From the NCBI GenBank assembly GCA_052246295.1, contig JBQQCO010000026.1: DNA of 34,728 bases; one strand, 5' to 3'. A model generated the notes under the pieces. The model saw nothing but the letters and a program-made list of their open reading frames with translations, made no database searches and was not told where the DNA came from. The stretch is from Piscibacillus sp052246295 (lineage in GTDB: Bacteria; Bacillota; Bacilli; Bacillales; Alkalibacillaceae). Position numbers and translations under genes: made by a program. Below, one piece after another: positions 17,600 through 25,786 of the stretch. The stretch's first letter is position 1. Each line of letters begins with the position of its first letter.

Positions 17600-17621
17600 T
17601 TTTATCACCTCATAATTATTG

Positions 17622-17714
17622 TAACACTTTTAACAAAAGGTTATAAGTGTTAATTTTTTGTTGACTTATTTTATCAAAAAATGTAACATTTTAAATAACA
17701 CTTTACAAGTGTTA
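17622..17714. promoter_or_regulatory. Switch region: divergent promoter with repeated operators
   Basis: A perfect palindrome TAACACTT-TAC-AAGTGTTA lies at 17696-17714. The same half-sites recur as TAACACTT (17622-17629) and AAGTGTTA (17645-17652), 15 bases apart, and a degenerate TAACATTT starts at 17684. The rightward promoter is TTGACT (17661-17666) and TAACAT (17684-17689) with 17-base spacing, so its -10 lies in a half-site. A leftward -10 (TACAAT on the minus strand) lies at the 17622 half-site. This is the layout of a lysogeny-type switch controlled by the adjacent repressor. Confidence 0.75.
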
Positions 17715-17740
17715 CAAAAATACGAAAGGGGTGAACCTTT

Positions 17741-17956
17741 ATGAACGTAAGTGAATTACCGGAAATTTTAACAGCACAAGATATAGCAGATTATTTAATT
17801 ATTTCTCGCAGAAGAGTTTATGAGTTATTTCAAATTCCAGAAGAAAAAGGAGGCATTAGGAATTTTGATATCGGTAACACCAAAAGAGTAAAAAAGGAAG
17901 ATCTACTAAAATGGATTGAAATTCAGATTAATAATAAGGAACATTATGTGTCTTAA
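17741..17956 (+). CDS. Excisionase-like HTH protein
   Basis: A 71-residue protein with the helix-turn-helix pattern of the excisionase/MerR-like HTH_17 family: LTAQDIADYLIISRRRVYEL, then a wing and KRVKKEDLLKWIE. It is the first gene of the rightward arm, directly under the repressor-controlled promoter, where a directionality factor or Cro-like protein is expected. The ribosome-binding site AAAGGGGTG is strong. It could be an activator rather than Xis. Confidence 0.75.
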   Translation: MNVSELPEILTAQDIADYLIISRRRVYELFQIPEEKGGIRNFDIGNTKRVKKEDLLKWIEIQINNKEHYVS

Positions 17957-18044
17957 ATGTCTTATTTGTTTAATCAGACAGTTACTAAGAGTGATATAGG
18001 AGATTTTAAATAAGAAAATTATTTCTTAATTAGGAGGTAGTTAA

Positions 18045-19523
18045 ATGGATTTAAAATGGGAAAAACCAAAACCAATAGTTGTTTATAACCTACCCGAATA
18101 TCCAATTGAAGTATTCCCAGCTTGGATAAAAGACACGGTTATGATGTTGTCAAGTTCGCTACATGTTCGTAAAGACATGATAGCAAATTCTGTACTAGGT
18201 GCTCTATCAGCATCTTTATTGGGCAACTACTATTTTCATTACAATGCAACTAATTGGAGTTTAGGATTAAATTTATACGTTCTTAGCGCACTATATCCAG
18301 GTGTAAAAAAGGATGCCGTACAAAAAATAATATTTAAAGTTCTACTAGATGAACAAGAACGTTTATTAAAGAAAGATCACGAAAAATTTAGTGAACTATT
18401 GTCTTTAATACACGTAAAAAAGCATAAATATGAAAAATTGATTAAACGAAAGGGAGCTGAAAACGATGGTGAGGCTGCCGAAACTCTAAAGGAAATTAAA
18501 GAGTTACAAGCCAAACTAGATCAAAAATACTTTATTATTTCTGGGGATGTTACAAACGAGAGAATGATAGAGTTAGTTAAAAATAATGGAGAGTCATTGA
18601 CCGTAGCCACAGCAGAAGCGACTGAACTTATTGATCATATGCTCGGAAGATACAGTTCTGAAGGTAGTATCGATTTCATTTTGAAGGCATGGGAAGGGGC
18701 ACCATATACAAAAAATCGATCTACTAGAGAGGATTTAATGCTCAAACATCCTTTAATAAATTTAAACTTGCTAACTCAACCAAGTGAACTGACGAAGTTT
18801 CATAAAATGGCTCATAGAGGGTTATTACAACGTTTTTTAATAGTGTTACCTGAGAGGTATCCCCTAAATAAAATAAATTATTCTCAAAGGGTAGATAAAA
18901 ACGTAATATCTATATTTCATAACAATATAAAATACTTATATGAATTTGACTGTATCAATAAAAAGGTAATAGTTAGCGAGGAAGCAGACCTTGAGTTTAA
19001 TAAATTGAAAATGTACATTACAGAGCAACAATATGGAGATGTTGATCAGTTAACAGAAGAGTGGTTAGCAAAGGTATTCTCTAATTTAATTAAGGTTGTT
19101 TCTCTAATAAAATTATCTGACGTTTTAATAAACCATAAGGGTGATTCAATAACACTAGATAAAAAGGATATAAAGAAAATGAAACTGTTGTTTAATTACT
19201 ATTACTCACATTTTCAACATATTAATGGAAAGTTAAATAACTCTAAAGATGTCTTGGAGAGTAAGCTTCCTTTTTTCTTTAGAAGATTGTTAGAAGTAGA
19301 TTCAATTAGAGGGGAAAAAGGAGTCATCACGTTATCGGATATCACAAATTACATTAAGAAATTCAATAGGTATGAAAGGAATCAGATGCTTCAACGATTA
19401 GAAGAGCACAATATAATTCAAATCAAATCAATAGGTAAAAAAAGAGAGATTCACTTTAATCCTGAGATTAGAAAAATGCCCTTAAACAAGGCATTAAGCC
19501 TCGTTAAGGACACAAATAGATAA
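18045..19523 (+). CDS. DUF3987-like replication protein (primase/helicase-type)
   Basis: A 492-residue protein resembling the DUF3987 / YfjI family found in plasmids, prophages and satellites. It shows the N-terminal YNLPEYPIEVFPAWIKD, GALSASLLG, then NLYVLSALYPGVKKDA (~75-92), where the family usually has a P-loop; here it is degenerate. A charged coiled coil follows (~115-155), then LNLLTQPSELTKF and HRGLLQRFLIVLPERYP. The C-terminal ~80 residues look like a winged helix (GVITLSDITNYIKKF, MLQRLEEHNIIQIKS). Role in element replication is inferred from family and from the origin-like repeats that follow. Confidence 0.65.
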   Translation: MDLKWEKPKPIVVYNLPEYPIEVFPAWIKDTVMMLSSSLHVRKDMIANSVLGALSASLLGNYYFHYNATNWSLGLNLYVLSALYPGVKKDAVQKIIFKVLLDEQERLLKKDHEKFSELLSLIHVKKHKYEKLIKRKGAENDGEAAETLKEIKELQAKLDQKYFIISGDVTNERMIELVKNNGESLTVATAEATELIDHMLGRYSSEGSIDFILKAWEGAPYTKNRSTREDLMLKHPLINLNLLTQPSELTKFHKMAHRGLLQRFLIVLPERYPLNKINYSQRVDKNVISIFHNNIKYLYEFDCINKKVIVSEEADLEFNKLKMYITEQQYGDVDQLTEEWLAKVFSNLIKVVSLIKLSDVLINHKGDSITLDKKDIKKMKLLFNYYYSHFQHINGKLNNSKDVLESKLPFFFRRLLEVDSIRGEKGVITLSDITNYIKKFNRYERNQMLQRLEEHNIIQIKSIGKKREIHFNPEIRKMPLNKALSLVKDTNR

Positions 19524-19549
19524 ATATATAAGTTAATTAAATTATAGAG

Positions 19550-19782
19550 GAATTCACTATCTCTGTAAAGATAATTACGTGTCTAATAAAAATGAAACTT
19601 TATTAGAAATTGTAAACACTCCTCAAGCTTTAGTATATATAGGTTTTGAGGATATAGAAATGAAATTTTGTATACAAAATAAAATTTAAAAAACTAATAA
19701 CAATATTGTATACAATTTTTCAATAAAAATATCCTCAATTCCTTTTATAACGAGAGGTAGTGAATTTCAAGATTGTATACAA
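19550..19782. other. Repeat-dense non-coding block, candidate replication origin or attenuator
   Basis: Three copies of the palindrome TTGTATACAA (19668-19677, 19706-19715, 19773-19782) lie among nested inverted repeats. GAATTCACTATCTCT (19550-19564) pairs with AGAGGTAGTGAATTT (19753-19767) with two non-canonical positions. CTAATAAA/TTTATTAG (19583-19606) forms a small hairpin. TTGAGG at 19646-19651 can pair either with CCTCAA at 19621-19626 or, extended, with ATATCCTCAA at 19729-19738, so those two folds exclude each other. The last palindrome touches the ribosome-binding site of the next gene, so it may be an operator. Position after the DUF3987-like gene also fits a replication origin. Confidence 0.55.
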
Positions 19783-19796
19783 CAGGAGGGCGATAT

Positions 19797-20366
19797 ATGA
19801 AGGCACAAAAAACTTTTAAAACTAATAATAAGACGATTCCATACTATCACTTTAAATTTCAAGGTGATTTTTCACATATCTTAAAGAACAGTAAGAATAA
19901 TAAAAAGTCTCATCAATTAAATATTGCTAATAAAGAAGAATTAAGAATCTATTTAATAAAAGAAGTTTATAAACAATTCGACTTCTCTAAGTATGAAGGC
20001 TCTTTCCCATGCTTTAGTAAAGCAATGATTGTAATCATTCAGTCATTTAACAGTTTAAGAAACCAAGATTTAGATAATTTTCAGTATAAAATAATTGTGG
20101 ATACTATACGAAAAACAAGAATTATAGATGATGATACATGGAAAGATTGCTCTCTTATGTACTTAGGGAAGCATGACTCAAACAGTGAAATAAATACATT
20201 AATAATTCCACATGAACATTTCGTAGAATTTCTATCAAATTCAGAGAATGAAGTAATGAAGGATATTTTTGATCAACCAACAGTCATTCAGTCTGATGAT
20301 GCTAAACGTAAAGAGAGTATTCACATCCAAAGAGAAACAAATTCTTTCTTTGGTATTGAAGAATAA
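19797..20366 (+). CDS. Possible RusA-like Holliday junction endonuclease
   Basis: A 189-residue protein. The middle segment resembles RusA: RNQDLDNFQYKIIVDTIRKT (~88-107), then RIIDDDTWKDCSLMYLGKHD. RusA uses two aspartates of D-x-D-N, a following lysine, and an aspartate of the 'DD' segment; all have counterparts here. The flanking parts are divergent, and the first 60 residues are basic and unrecognised. In phages and satellites RusA resolves branched DNA. ATG 19797 after AGGAGGG is chosen over an in-frame TTG at 19773 that lies in a palindrome. Confidence in the gene is high, in the family moderate. Confidence 0.55.
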   Translation: MKAQKTFKTNNKTIPYYHFKFQGDFSHILKNSKNNKKSHQLNIANKEELRIYLIKEVYKQFDFSKYEGSFPCFSKAMIVIIQSFNSLRNQDLDNFQYKIIVDTIRKTRIIDDDTWKDCSLMYLGKHDSNSEINTLIIPHEHFVEFLSNSENEVMKDIFDQPTVIQSDDAKRKESIHIQRETNSFFGIEE

Positions 20367-20387
20367 CTACATTATTAAGTATTATTT

Positions 20388-20446
20388 TCAACATTAATAT
20401 TAATAGCACAATAGATTGTCTATTTTAATGTCGTTATTAATGTTGA
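20388..20446. repeat. 12-bp inverted repeat in the gap before the relaxation gene
   Basis: TCAACATTAATA (20388-20399) and TATTAATGTTGA (20435-20446) are perfect inverted copies; a further related ATATTAACATT follows at once. They lie in a 262-base A+T-rich gap that also has TTGCGAAAAA facing TTTTTTTGCAA near 20554-20574. No T-tract terminator is evident. An operator or a nick-site neighbourhood for the relaxation protein is possible. Confidence 0.5.
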
Positions 20447-20628
20447 TATTAACATTTATGAATAGTGAAAACCGTTGAAATATAAGGGCTTTATATCTAA
20501 ATGAAAAAGGTCTGAATGTATCTTTTTCAGAGAAGTGTAGGTATAGGATTGCGAAAAACAAATTTTTTTGCAACAGAATACCGAACAGGCTGTCACATAG
20601 GATACAAGTTTCAAAGGGAGGGATCATT

Positions 20629-21630
20629 ATGGAAATATTCACGTCAGCTGATTATTTTGAAGCTATAAATAAAAAAAGACAAAAGATGTTATTGGACTTA
20701 GTTAAATTTCGTGCTGTGACTACAGATCAATTTAGAAAACGTTACTTTGATGGGAAAGGTAACTCAGTTAACAATGTACTTGGTGAACTAAGAAAAAAGG
20801 GATATATTAAAACAAGTTTATTAAAAGGAACACGAGAAGGTAGGAAAGGGCACCCGTATCATCGAATAACGAAGCACGGACTAAAAATATTACTTGATCA
20901 CGGATATGAGGTTGATGAAGATGTTGAAAATCTATATTTACGACCTCAGCAATTAAAATATGTATTAACAGCAAACGATATTATGATGGAACTAGAGCCA
21001 TTTGGTTGGACAACCTTAGATAGCAGAGGTGTTAAGAAAAAATATAATATGGATCGTCGTTCTAATATTCTTGGTGAGTTACAGGCACCTGATGGAAGAA
21101 CATTTGGATTTTATGTGCTAGAACAAAATGCAGATGTACGTACTATCGGTCGGATTCAAGGGGAAATAAAAGAGTATCAAAATGTAATTAATGATTTTAT
21201 TATATTTGCTAAAGGGGAAAGTTCATATGACAAATTCTTATTTTATGGACAAGAGAATGAAGTGGCAACAGGCTATAATATAAAGTTGATTTCTTTAAAG
21301 GTAGGTCTAGAATTATTATCACAGTTTCCATTCGAAAAGGAATATATAACATGGTTATCTGAATGTTTTAATTTTAAATACAAGGACCAACTTGAAGAAA
21401 GTGAACGACAATCTTTTAAAACCCTAATAGAATTTGAAGGGGAAGAGATGTACTTGGTAGACATGACCTATAGTGACCTATCAGTAGCAAGATCCATTAA
21501 TAATTATAATATTTCAGGTTATAGATGGGAAAAGCGTCGACTACTGGTACCTTACATTTTAGATAAGTCATTTAACTTGATAGAAAAAAGTGCACAATCA
21601 ATTGTTGTTCCTCGCAAGATGAGTAGTTAA
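20629..21630 (+). CDS. Replication-relaxation family protein
   Basis: A 333-residue protein resembling the replication-relaxation family (Pfam Replic_Relax), which I recall as required for plasmid replication and DNA relaxation. The N-terminal ~75 residues form a winged helix (RQKMLLDLVKFRAVTTDQF, GELRKKGYIKTS, YHRITKHGLKILLDHG), followed by the family segment QLKYVLTANDIMMELEPFGW (~104-123) and a possible nuclease-fold C-terminal half. Strong ribosome-binding site AAAGGGAGGG. Its presence argues that the element has, or had, a plasmid-like replicative stage. Confidence 0.72.
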   Translation: MEIFTSADYFEAINKKRQKMLLDLVKFRAVTTDQFRKRYFDGKGNSVNNVLGELRKKGYIKTSLLKGTREGRKGHPYHRITKHGLKILLDHGYEVDEDVENLYLRPQQLKYVLTANDIMMELEPFGWTTLDSRGVKKKYNMDRRSNILGELQAPDGRTFGFYVLEQNADVRTIGRIQGEIKEYQNVINDFIIFAKGESSYDKFLFYGQENEVATGYNIKLISLKVGLELLSQFPFEKEYITWLSECFNFKYKDQLEESERQSFKTLIEFEGEEMYLVDMTYSDLSVARSINNYNISGYRWEKRRLLVPYILDKSFNLIEKSAQSIVVPRKMSS

Positions 21631-21720
21631 CGATTTATTAAAGAAAATAATCTTATTTACAAGGCTTTGTTAGTATAATATGATACAGTTAAACAATTCA
21701 ATATAAGGAGCTAGGTTCTT

Positions 21721-21855
21721 ATGTTTTTATTTAAATATAAAAAAATAAAACAATTATTTAAAAAAGTTGTAACTATCGTTATTTCTCATATCCATAGACC
21801 TAGTATCGACTTTTTAGTTAACGATTTACTGTTCAAAAAGACCAATCGAATGTAG
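21721..21855 (+). CDS. Small basic protein of 44 residues
   Basis: ATG 21721 follows AAGGAG and encodes 44 residues starting MFLFKYKKIKQLFKKVVTIV. It is strongly cationic, with a hydrophobic central stretch, and could be amphipathic or membrane-seeking. Upstream is a good -10 (TATAAT, 21674-21679) with only a weak -35. The stop lies inside a strong terminator, so this is a monocistronic short transcript, the shape of small regulatory or toxin-type genes. No family recognised. Confidence 0.5.
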   Translation: MFLFKYKKIKQLFKKVVTIVISHIHRPSIDFLVNDLLFKKTNRM

Positions 21856-21868
21856 ATTGGTCTTTTTT
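21836..21868 (+). terminator. Terminator overlapping the 44-residue gene
   Basis: AAAAGACCAATC (21836-21847) pairs with GATTGGTCTTTT (21855-21866), followed by more T. The stop codon of the small gene falls in the loop. Confidence 0.88.
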
Positions 21869-21898
21869 ATATCATTATTTAGATGAGGAGGTGAGGTT

Positions 21899-22381
21899 AT
21901 GGAAACCAAAGAAGAATACATTAAAAGGTTTGAAGAATTTGAACAAAAGGGGGGCCAAGAACTTTTAAAACTTGAGGTTCAAGATTTTACTGAATTAAAG
22001 AATCTAATAAGTAAATATACTTCAAGCCAAATCAAGGTATTAAGTGCTAATCTGAGGCATAGCAAATTGATGTTAACAAGTGAAAAAAGCGATTCGGAAT
22101 TACTTTTACGTTCAGAATTTATTCCGAGCCAGACATTAGTCATTGAAAGAATAGCTGTTACCCCAAAACATAGTGGTATAGGAAGTGCCATTCTAAATTG
22201 GTTAATCAATTATTCAAAGGATAAAGGGTTTGAGAGAATAATTCTTGAAAATTGCAATACAGAAGATAGTATAAATTTCGCTTTATCAAAAGGGTTTTCC
22301 AAATGCTACAATCCAATACTAGAGTGGATGCCTGGGGATCGGGAAGAGTTATTAACTGACTATCAGATTTCCATCAATTAA
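21899..22381 (+). CDS. GNAT-family N-acetyltransferase
   Basis: A 160-residue protein whose C-terminal half fits the GNAT fold: LVIERIAVTPKHSGIGSAIL (~77-96), with HSGIG in place of the acetyl-CoA loop Q/R-x-x-G-x-G/A, then WLINYSKDKGFERIILE and NCNTEDSINFALSKGFSKC. The N-terminal ~60 residues are helical and unassigned. Ribosome-binding site GGAGGTGAGG. The substrate is unknown. It lies in the cargo region between two terminators, together with the tiny membrane protein that follows. Confidence 0.75.
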   Translation: METKEEYIKRFEEFEQKGGQELLKLEVQDFTELKNLISKYTSSQIKVLSANLRHSKLMLTSEKSDSELLLRSEFIPSQTLVIERIAVTPKHSGIGSAILNWLINYSKDKGFERIILENCNTEDSINFALSKGFSKCYNPILEWMPGDREELLTDYQISIN

Positions 22382-22407
22382 TACTTTTAAGAAAGGTGGG
22401 ATGTAAA

Positions 22408-22497
22408 GTGATATGGGCGTCTATAATTATTTCAATTTTAGCGATATTAATCTCATTGTATACACTGGGAATTCAGTTGAAAGGTAATAAAGAATAG
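22408..22497 (+). CDS. Tiny membrane protein of 29 residues
   Basis: GTG 22408 after AAAGGTGGG encodes a peptide with one transmembrane helix (ASIIISILAILISLYTLGI) and a short basic tail ending GNKE. Single-helix proteins of this kind are common and usually unannotated in Bacillaceae. It sits 26 bases after the GNAT gene, and both end at the same terminator. An overlapping ATG frame at 22413 gives a less protein-like 24-residue peptide. Confidence 0.45.
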   Translation: MIWASIIISILAILISLYTLGIQLKGNKE

Positions 22498-22509
22498 TTA
22501 TTATCAATT

Positions 22510-22550
22510 AAAGAGTGCAATTAAAGATAAACTTAATTGCGCTCTTTTTG
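22510..22550 (+). terminator. Terminator after the GNAT operon
   Basis: AAAGAGTGCAATTAA (22510-22524) pairs with TTAATTGCGCTCTTT (22533-22547) with one G-T pair, followed by TTTG. Confidence 0.88.
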
Positions 22551-22644
22551 TATGTCTTTAGATACTTGTGCCAGTCAATTGGTTAAATATGTTAAACTGG
22601 ACTTAGAGTGCTAAATTTTCTTAATCTTAATTGGAGTGGAAGAA

Positions 22645-23193
22645 ATGAGATTTTATTTAAAACTTGGAACTTCACTATTTTTATTATGTCTACTTTTCAG
22701 CTGTTCTTCTAGTACTGAAACAACTGATTCAATAGAATTAGACGAGGAAAAAATAGATGGTTCGAAAAAAGGCGCTCTAGTAAATAAAATCAATAGTAAA
22801 GATAAAGAAGTATTAAAAAATACTTTGAGGGATTACATATTTGATGAGTATATGAAAAGCCCTGATTATGGTTATGCAAAAGGAATTAATTGGGCTGAAG
22901 ACGAAATATGGAGTGCAATTGAGCAATATAAGGAATTGAATAATGGCAAAGAAGGGACATTGTTTGATCAAGCTAAATACCTATCTACTAATGCACCCAT
23001 TAAAGATAACTGGAAAGAATTATTTTTGAAAAATTGGAACAAGAGCCCTTATTCAACTGATAATGAAATTGAAAAAATGATAGATAAAGGTGATACAGTT
23101 TGGATATATACTGATACTGTGAAATATACAGGAGAAGAAGGTAATTATCCATTCATAATTTTAGATAAGAGAACAGGAGCTTGGCATGGATAA
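22645..23193 (+). CDS. Putative lipoprotein
   Basis: A 182-residue protein with a lipoprotein signal peptide: basic start MRFYLK, hydrophobic core and lipobox LLFS-C at about residue 20, followed by a serine-rich linker. The mature part is acidic and rich in aromatic residues (YGYAKGINWAEDEIW, KELFLKNWNKSPY). No family recognised. ATG 22645 with GGAG upstream is preferred over an in-frame GTG at 22636. The next gene begins 14 bases later with AAAGGAGGTG, so this is an operon with the interrupted gene. Confidence 0.7.
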   Translation: MRFYLKLGTSLFLLCLLFSCSSSTETTDSIELDEEKIDGSKKGALVNKINSKDKEVLKNTLRDYIFDEYMKSPDYGYAKGINWAEDEIWSAIEQYKELNNGKEGTLFDQAKYLSTNAPIKDNWKELFLKNWNKSPYSTDNEIEKMIDKGDTVWIYTDTVKYTGEEGNYPFIILDKRTGAWHG

Positions 23194-23498
23194 AGGAGGT
23201 GCTTTGAATGTCTTTAACAAGTATGTTAAAGGGTAAATCGGAGTTAGAAAAAGAACTACAACGTATACTTAGAGAAAATATTCCTTCAAAAAAACAATTT
23301 TACACTTTATCAGGTAATGCAGCTTTTTCAAATGAATATAAATATGAAGCTCCATATAAATTGACTAATTCTTATTACTCTTCTGAGTATTGCCATCTGC
23401 TAGAGCCACCCTTGCCATCATTTAGAGCCACTTCGGACACCAAATAGAGCCATGTACGACATAAAGAGAGCCACTACCTTTCGGTAGTGACCCTAACT

Positions 23499-24242
23499 TT
23501 AATTGTTAATACCGTACCTTTCTCTCATTGATTTATCTCCTTCAATCATTATTGTGTACGAATCATGTATAATACGGTCTAATATGGCATCTGCTAAAGT
23601 CGCTTCACCAATTCTTTCATACCATCCCTGGGAGTCAAATTGAGAACAGTAAATTGTCGAAGCTGATTGGTACCTAGATTCAACTATTTCTAGTAAATCT
23701 CTAGCTTCATGTTCTCGTAGAGAACTTAATAACCATTCATCAATAATTAGTAAATTAACCTTTTTATATGCTTTCATGACTTTTTGAAAAATACCCTCGC
23801 CACGTGCAACCGTTAATTCATCAAGAAGATCTGGAAGCCTTACATATTTAACTTTATAAAAATTTCGACAAGCTGCCATTCCAAATGCACATGCTATATA
23901 AGATTTTCCGTTTCCAGATGCACCTTTGATAATGATATTTTTTCTCTCATTTATATATTCACATGAAGCTAATCGAAGGATTTGGGCCTTGTCCAACTTA
24001 CGGTCAGGATGATATTCGATATCTTCAATACATGCATGACTATATCTGAATCCAGCCCCTTTTATTAATCGATCTAGTTTGTTGTTTTTTCTTCTCGACC
24101 ACTCTTTATCTACTAATATATTAAATCGTTCTTCAAATGAAAGCTCTTGATAAGATGGGTTAATTAATTGTTCGTTGTATGATTCTGCCATGGCATTCAT
24201 TCTCATTTCATTCAGTTTGGTTAACGTATTTTCATTCGTCAT
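23499..24242 (-). CDS. istB: IS21 helper ATPase IstB
   Basis: A 247-residue AAA+ ATPase, DnaC-like, that selects target DNA and activates the IstA transposase. The N-terminal helical domain (RMNAMAESYNEQL, SFEERFNILVDKEW) is followed by Walker A GASGNGKSYIACA (~107-119) and Walker B VNLLIIDEW, then sensor residues. Its start overlaps the istA stop by 4 bases, the usual coupled arrangement. Length is normal, so it is probably active. Confidence 0.95.
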   Translation of the reverse strand: MTNENTLTKLNEMRMNAMAESYNEQLINPSYQELSFEERFNILVDKEWSRRKNNKLDRLIKGAGFRYSHACIEDIEYHPDRKLDKAQILRLASCEYINERKNIIIKGASGNGKSYIACAFGMAACRNFYKVKYVRLPDLLDELTVARGEGIFQKVMKAYKKVNLLIIDEWLLSSLREHEARDLLEIVESRYQSASTIYCSQFDSQGWYERIGEATLADAILDRIIHDSYTIMIEGDKSMRERYGINN

Positions 24243-25786
24243 TTCTTATTCCCCCCATAATAATCTGCACCTCTTGTGAAACCATAAGTGCTTGATTTTG
24301 TTTGACTCGGTTCATGAATCTTTTCGAATTCAGGTTTATCATGCCCAGTACTTAAAATTGTCTTTATGCTTTTTAAATTCGGCCTTGTAGAGTATTCCAA
24401 AGCTCTTCTACATGCTGATTCTAACCGTTCAACTGAGTATTTATCAGCTATTTTCAATAATGCTACACATGATTTAATTGCCTGTTTTTCAACCCTATAA
24501 GAAGAAAAAATGCTTTCGACGGTTGATAACGTGCTGGGGCCAAGAGTTTTTGCCCAGTCTAGAAAATAGGTTTTATCGTATGTGTGATATAGCTGATGAT
24601 CTTTAGGCATGTGCTCCGGGATGGTTGAAAATTGCCCTTTTTTGCCATGGAGACGTCTATGTGAAGCAACGCGAAAGTGGTTATAAAACACTTCAATTAC
24701 TCTATTAGTAATACGTATATCTACAACATGCTTTATATATTCATAGGGGACGGAGTAATACATTTTTTCTACATTTATGTGATAATCATATTGTACGGTA
24801 GCTTTCTTCCATGAAGCTAATTCGTATGGGGAAGCAGGTAATGGTAAGAGCGCAAACTTCTCTTCTTCCATGAATGCAGTATATCTGCTTCCTTCTCTTT
24901 TTTGAAAGGGTTTGTGATTGAACTCCTCAAGTTTCTCGTGAATGGCTTTATTGATTTCGTTTAGGGAGAAGAATTGTTGATTACGAAGAGAGGCAATGAT
25001 CCAGGTTGAAATGACACCGACGGTGCCCTCAGCTGATGGTTTGTCTTTAGGATAGCGAACGCGGGCAGGCATAATGGCAGTCTGATAATGTTCAGCCATT
25101 TCTTGATAAGTGAGGTTAATGATAGGATCTGTTTTAGAGGCTTTGGAAACACCCGTTTTGAGATTGTCGGGAACAGTCATTTTACATACGCCGCCAAAGT
25201 GTTCATATGCATGAACATGGGCATGAATCCAACTTTCTGTATTCATACTTAAAAAACCTTCAACGTAGGTATACTGTGAACAAGGCAGACAAGCCACATA
25301 AATGTAGACGGGGATATCTTCTCCTGAAATTGAATCTCGGATAGTAGCTGTTTTACCAGCCCAGTCAACCTCCATAATTTCACCCGGTTTTCTTTTAATG
25401 CGCATCGTTGCTTTTGTGACTTTTACATGGTCGTTGTAAATCCTGCAGAATTGTCTATAACTATATGGGATTTCTTGATTGTCTCGACACTCTTTAGTGT
25501 ATTCATCCCAAAGCAATGTTAACGTCACACCACTTTTAGACATTTCCTTATAAAGATATTCGACGTCAGGTTTCCGTCTTGGTTCATCTTGATGCTTTTC
25601 AGGGAATAGAAGATTCTGTAACTTAGAATCTGTCACATCATCTTCCAGCGGCCATGATATCCCTAGTTCATGGGCTCGCTTTAATACATCACTGATTGTG
25701 TTCCTAGAGCTGGAACAGCTTGAGGCAATACTACGATTGCTTAGCCCTTGAGCGTGTAATCGTAGTATCTCTCGATACTTGACCAT
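24239..25786 (-). CDS. istA: IS21 transposase IstA
   Basis: A 515-residue DDE transposase. The N-terminal helix-turn-helix (YREILRLHAQGLSNRSIA) binds the terminal repeats. The catalytic core has Asp in MEVDWAG (~140), Asp in VPDNLKTGV (~206) and Glu in KDKPSAEGTVG (~251). The C-terminal domain includes VEKMYYSVPYEYI. AGGAGG lies before its start, inside the right end of the element. No frameshift or stop is seen. Confidence 0.95.
   Translation of the reverse strand: MVKYREILRLHAQGLSNRSIASSCSSSRNTISDVLKRAHELGISWPLEDDVTDSKLQNLLFPEKHQDEPRRKPDVEYLYKEMSKSGVTLTLLWDEYTKECRDNQEIPYSYRQFCRIYNDHVKVTKATMRIKRKPGEIMEVDWAGKTATIRDSISGEDIPVYIYVACLPCSQYTYVEGFLSMNTESWIHAHVHAYEHFGGVCKMTVPDNLKTGVSKASKTDPIINLTYQEMAEHYQTAIMPARVRYPKDKPSAEGTVGVISTWIIASLRNQQFFSLNEINKAIHEKLEEFNHKPFQKREGSRYTAFMEEEKFALLPLPASPYELASWKKATVQYDYHINVEKMYYSVPYEYIKHVVDIRITNRVIEVFYNHFRVASHRRLHGKKGQFSTIPEHMPKDHQLYHTYDKTYFLDWAKTLGPSTLSTVESIFSSYRVEKQAIKSCVALLKIADKYSVERLESACRRALEYSTRPNLKSIKTILSTGHDKPEFEKIHEPSQTKSSTYGFTRGADYYGGNKK

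Noticed and set aside
23384..23390. IS boundary directly at TGCCAT with a GTAT/ATAT duplication
   Set aside because: It gives a mismatched duplication and breaks the reading frame; the TGAGTATTGCCAT boundary with CTCTTC duplication is exact and restores the frame.
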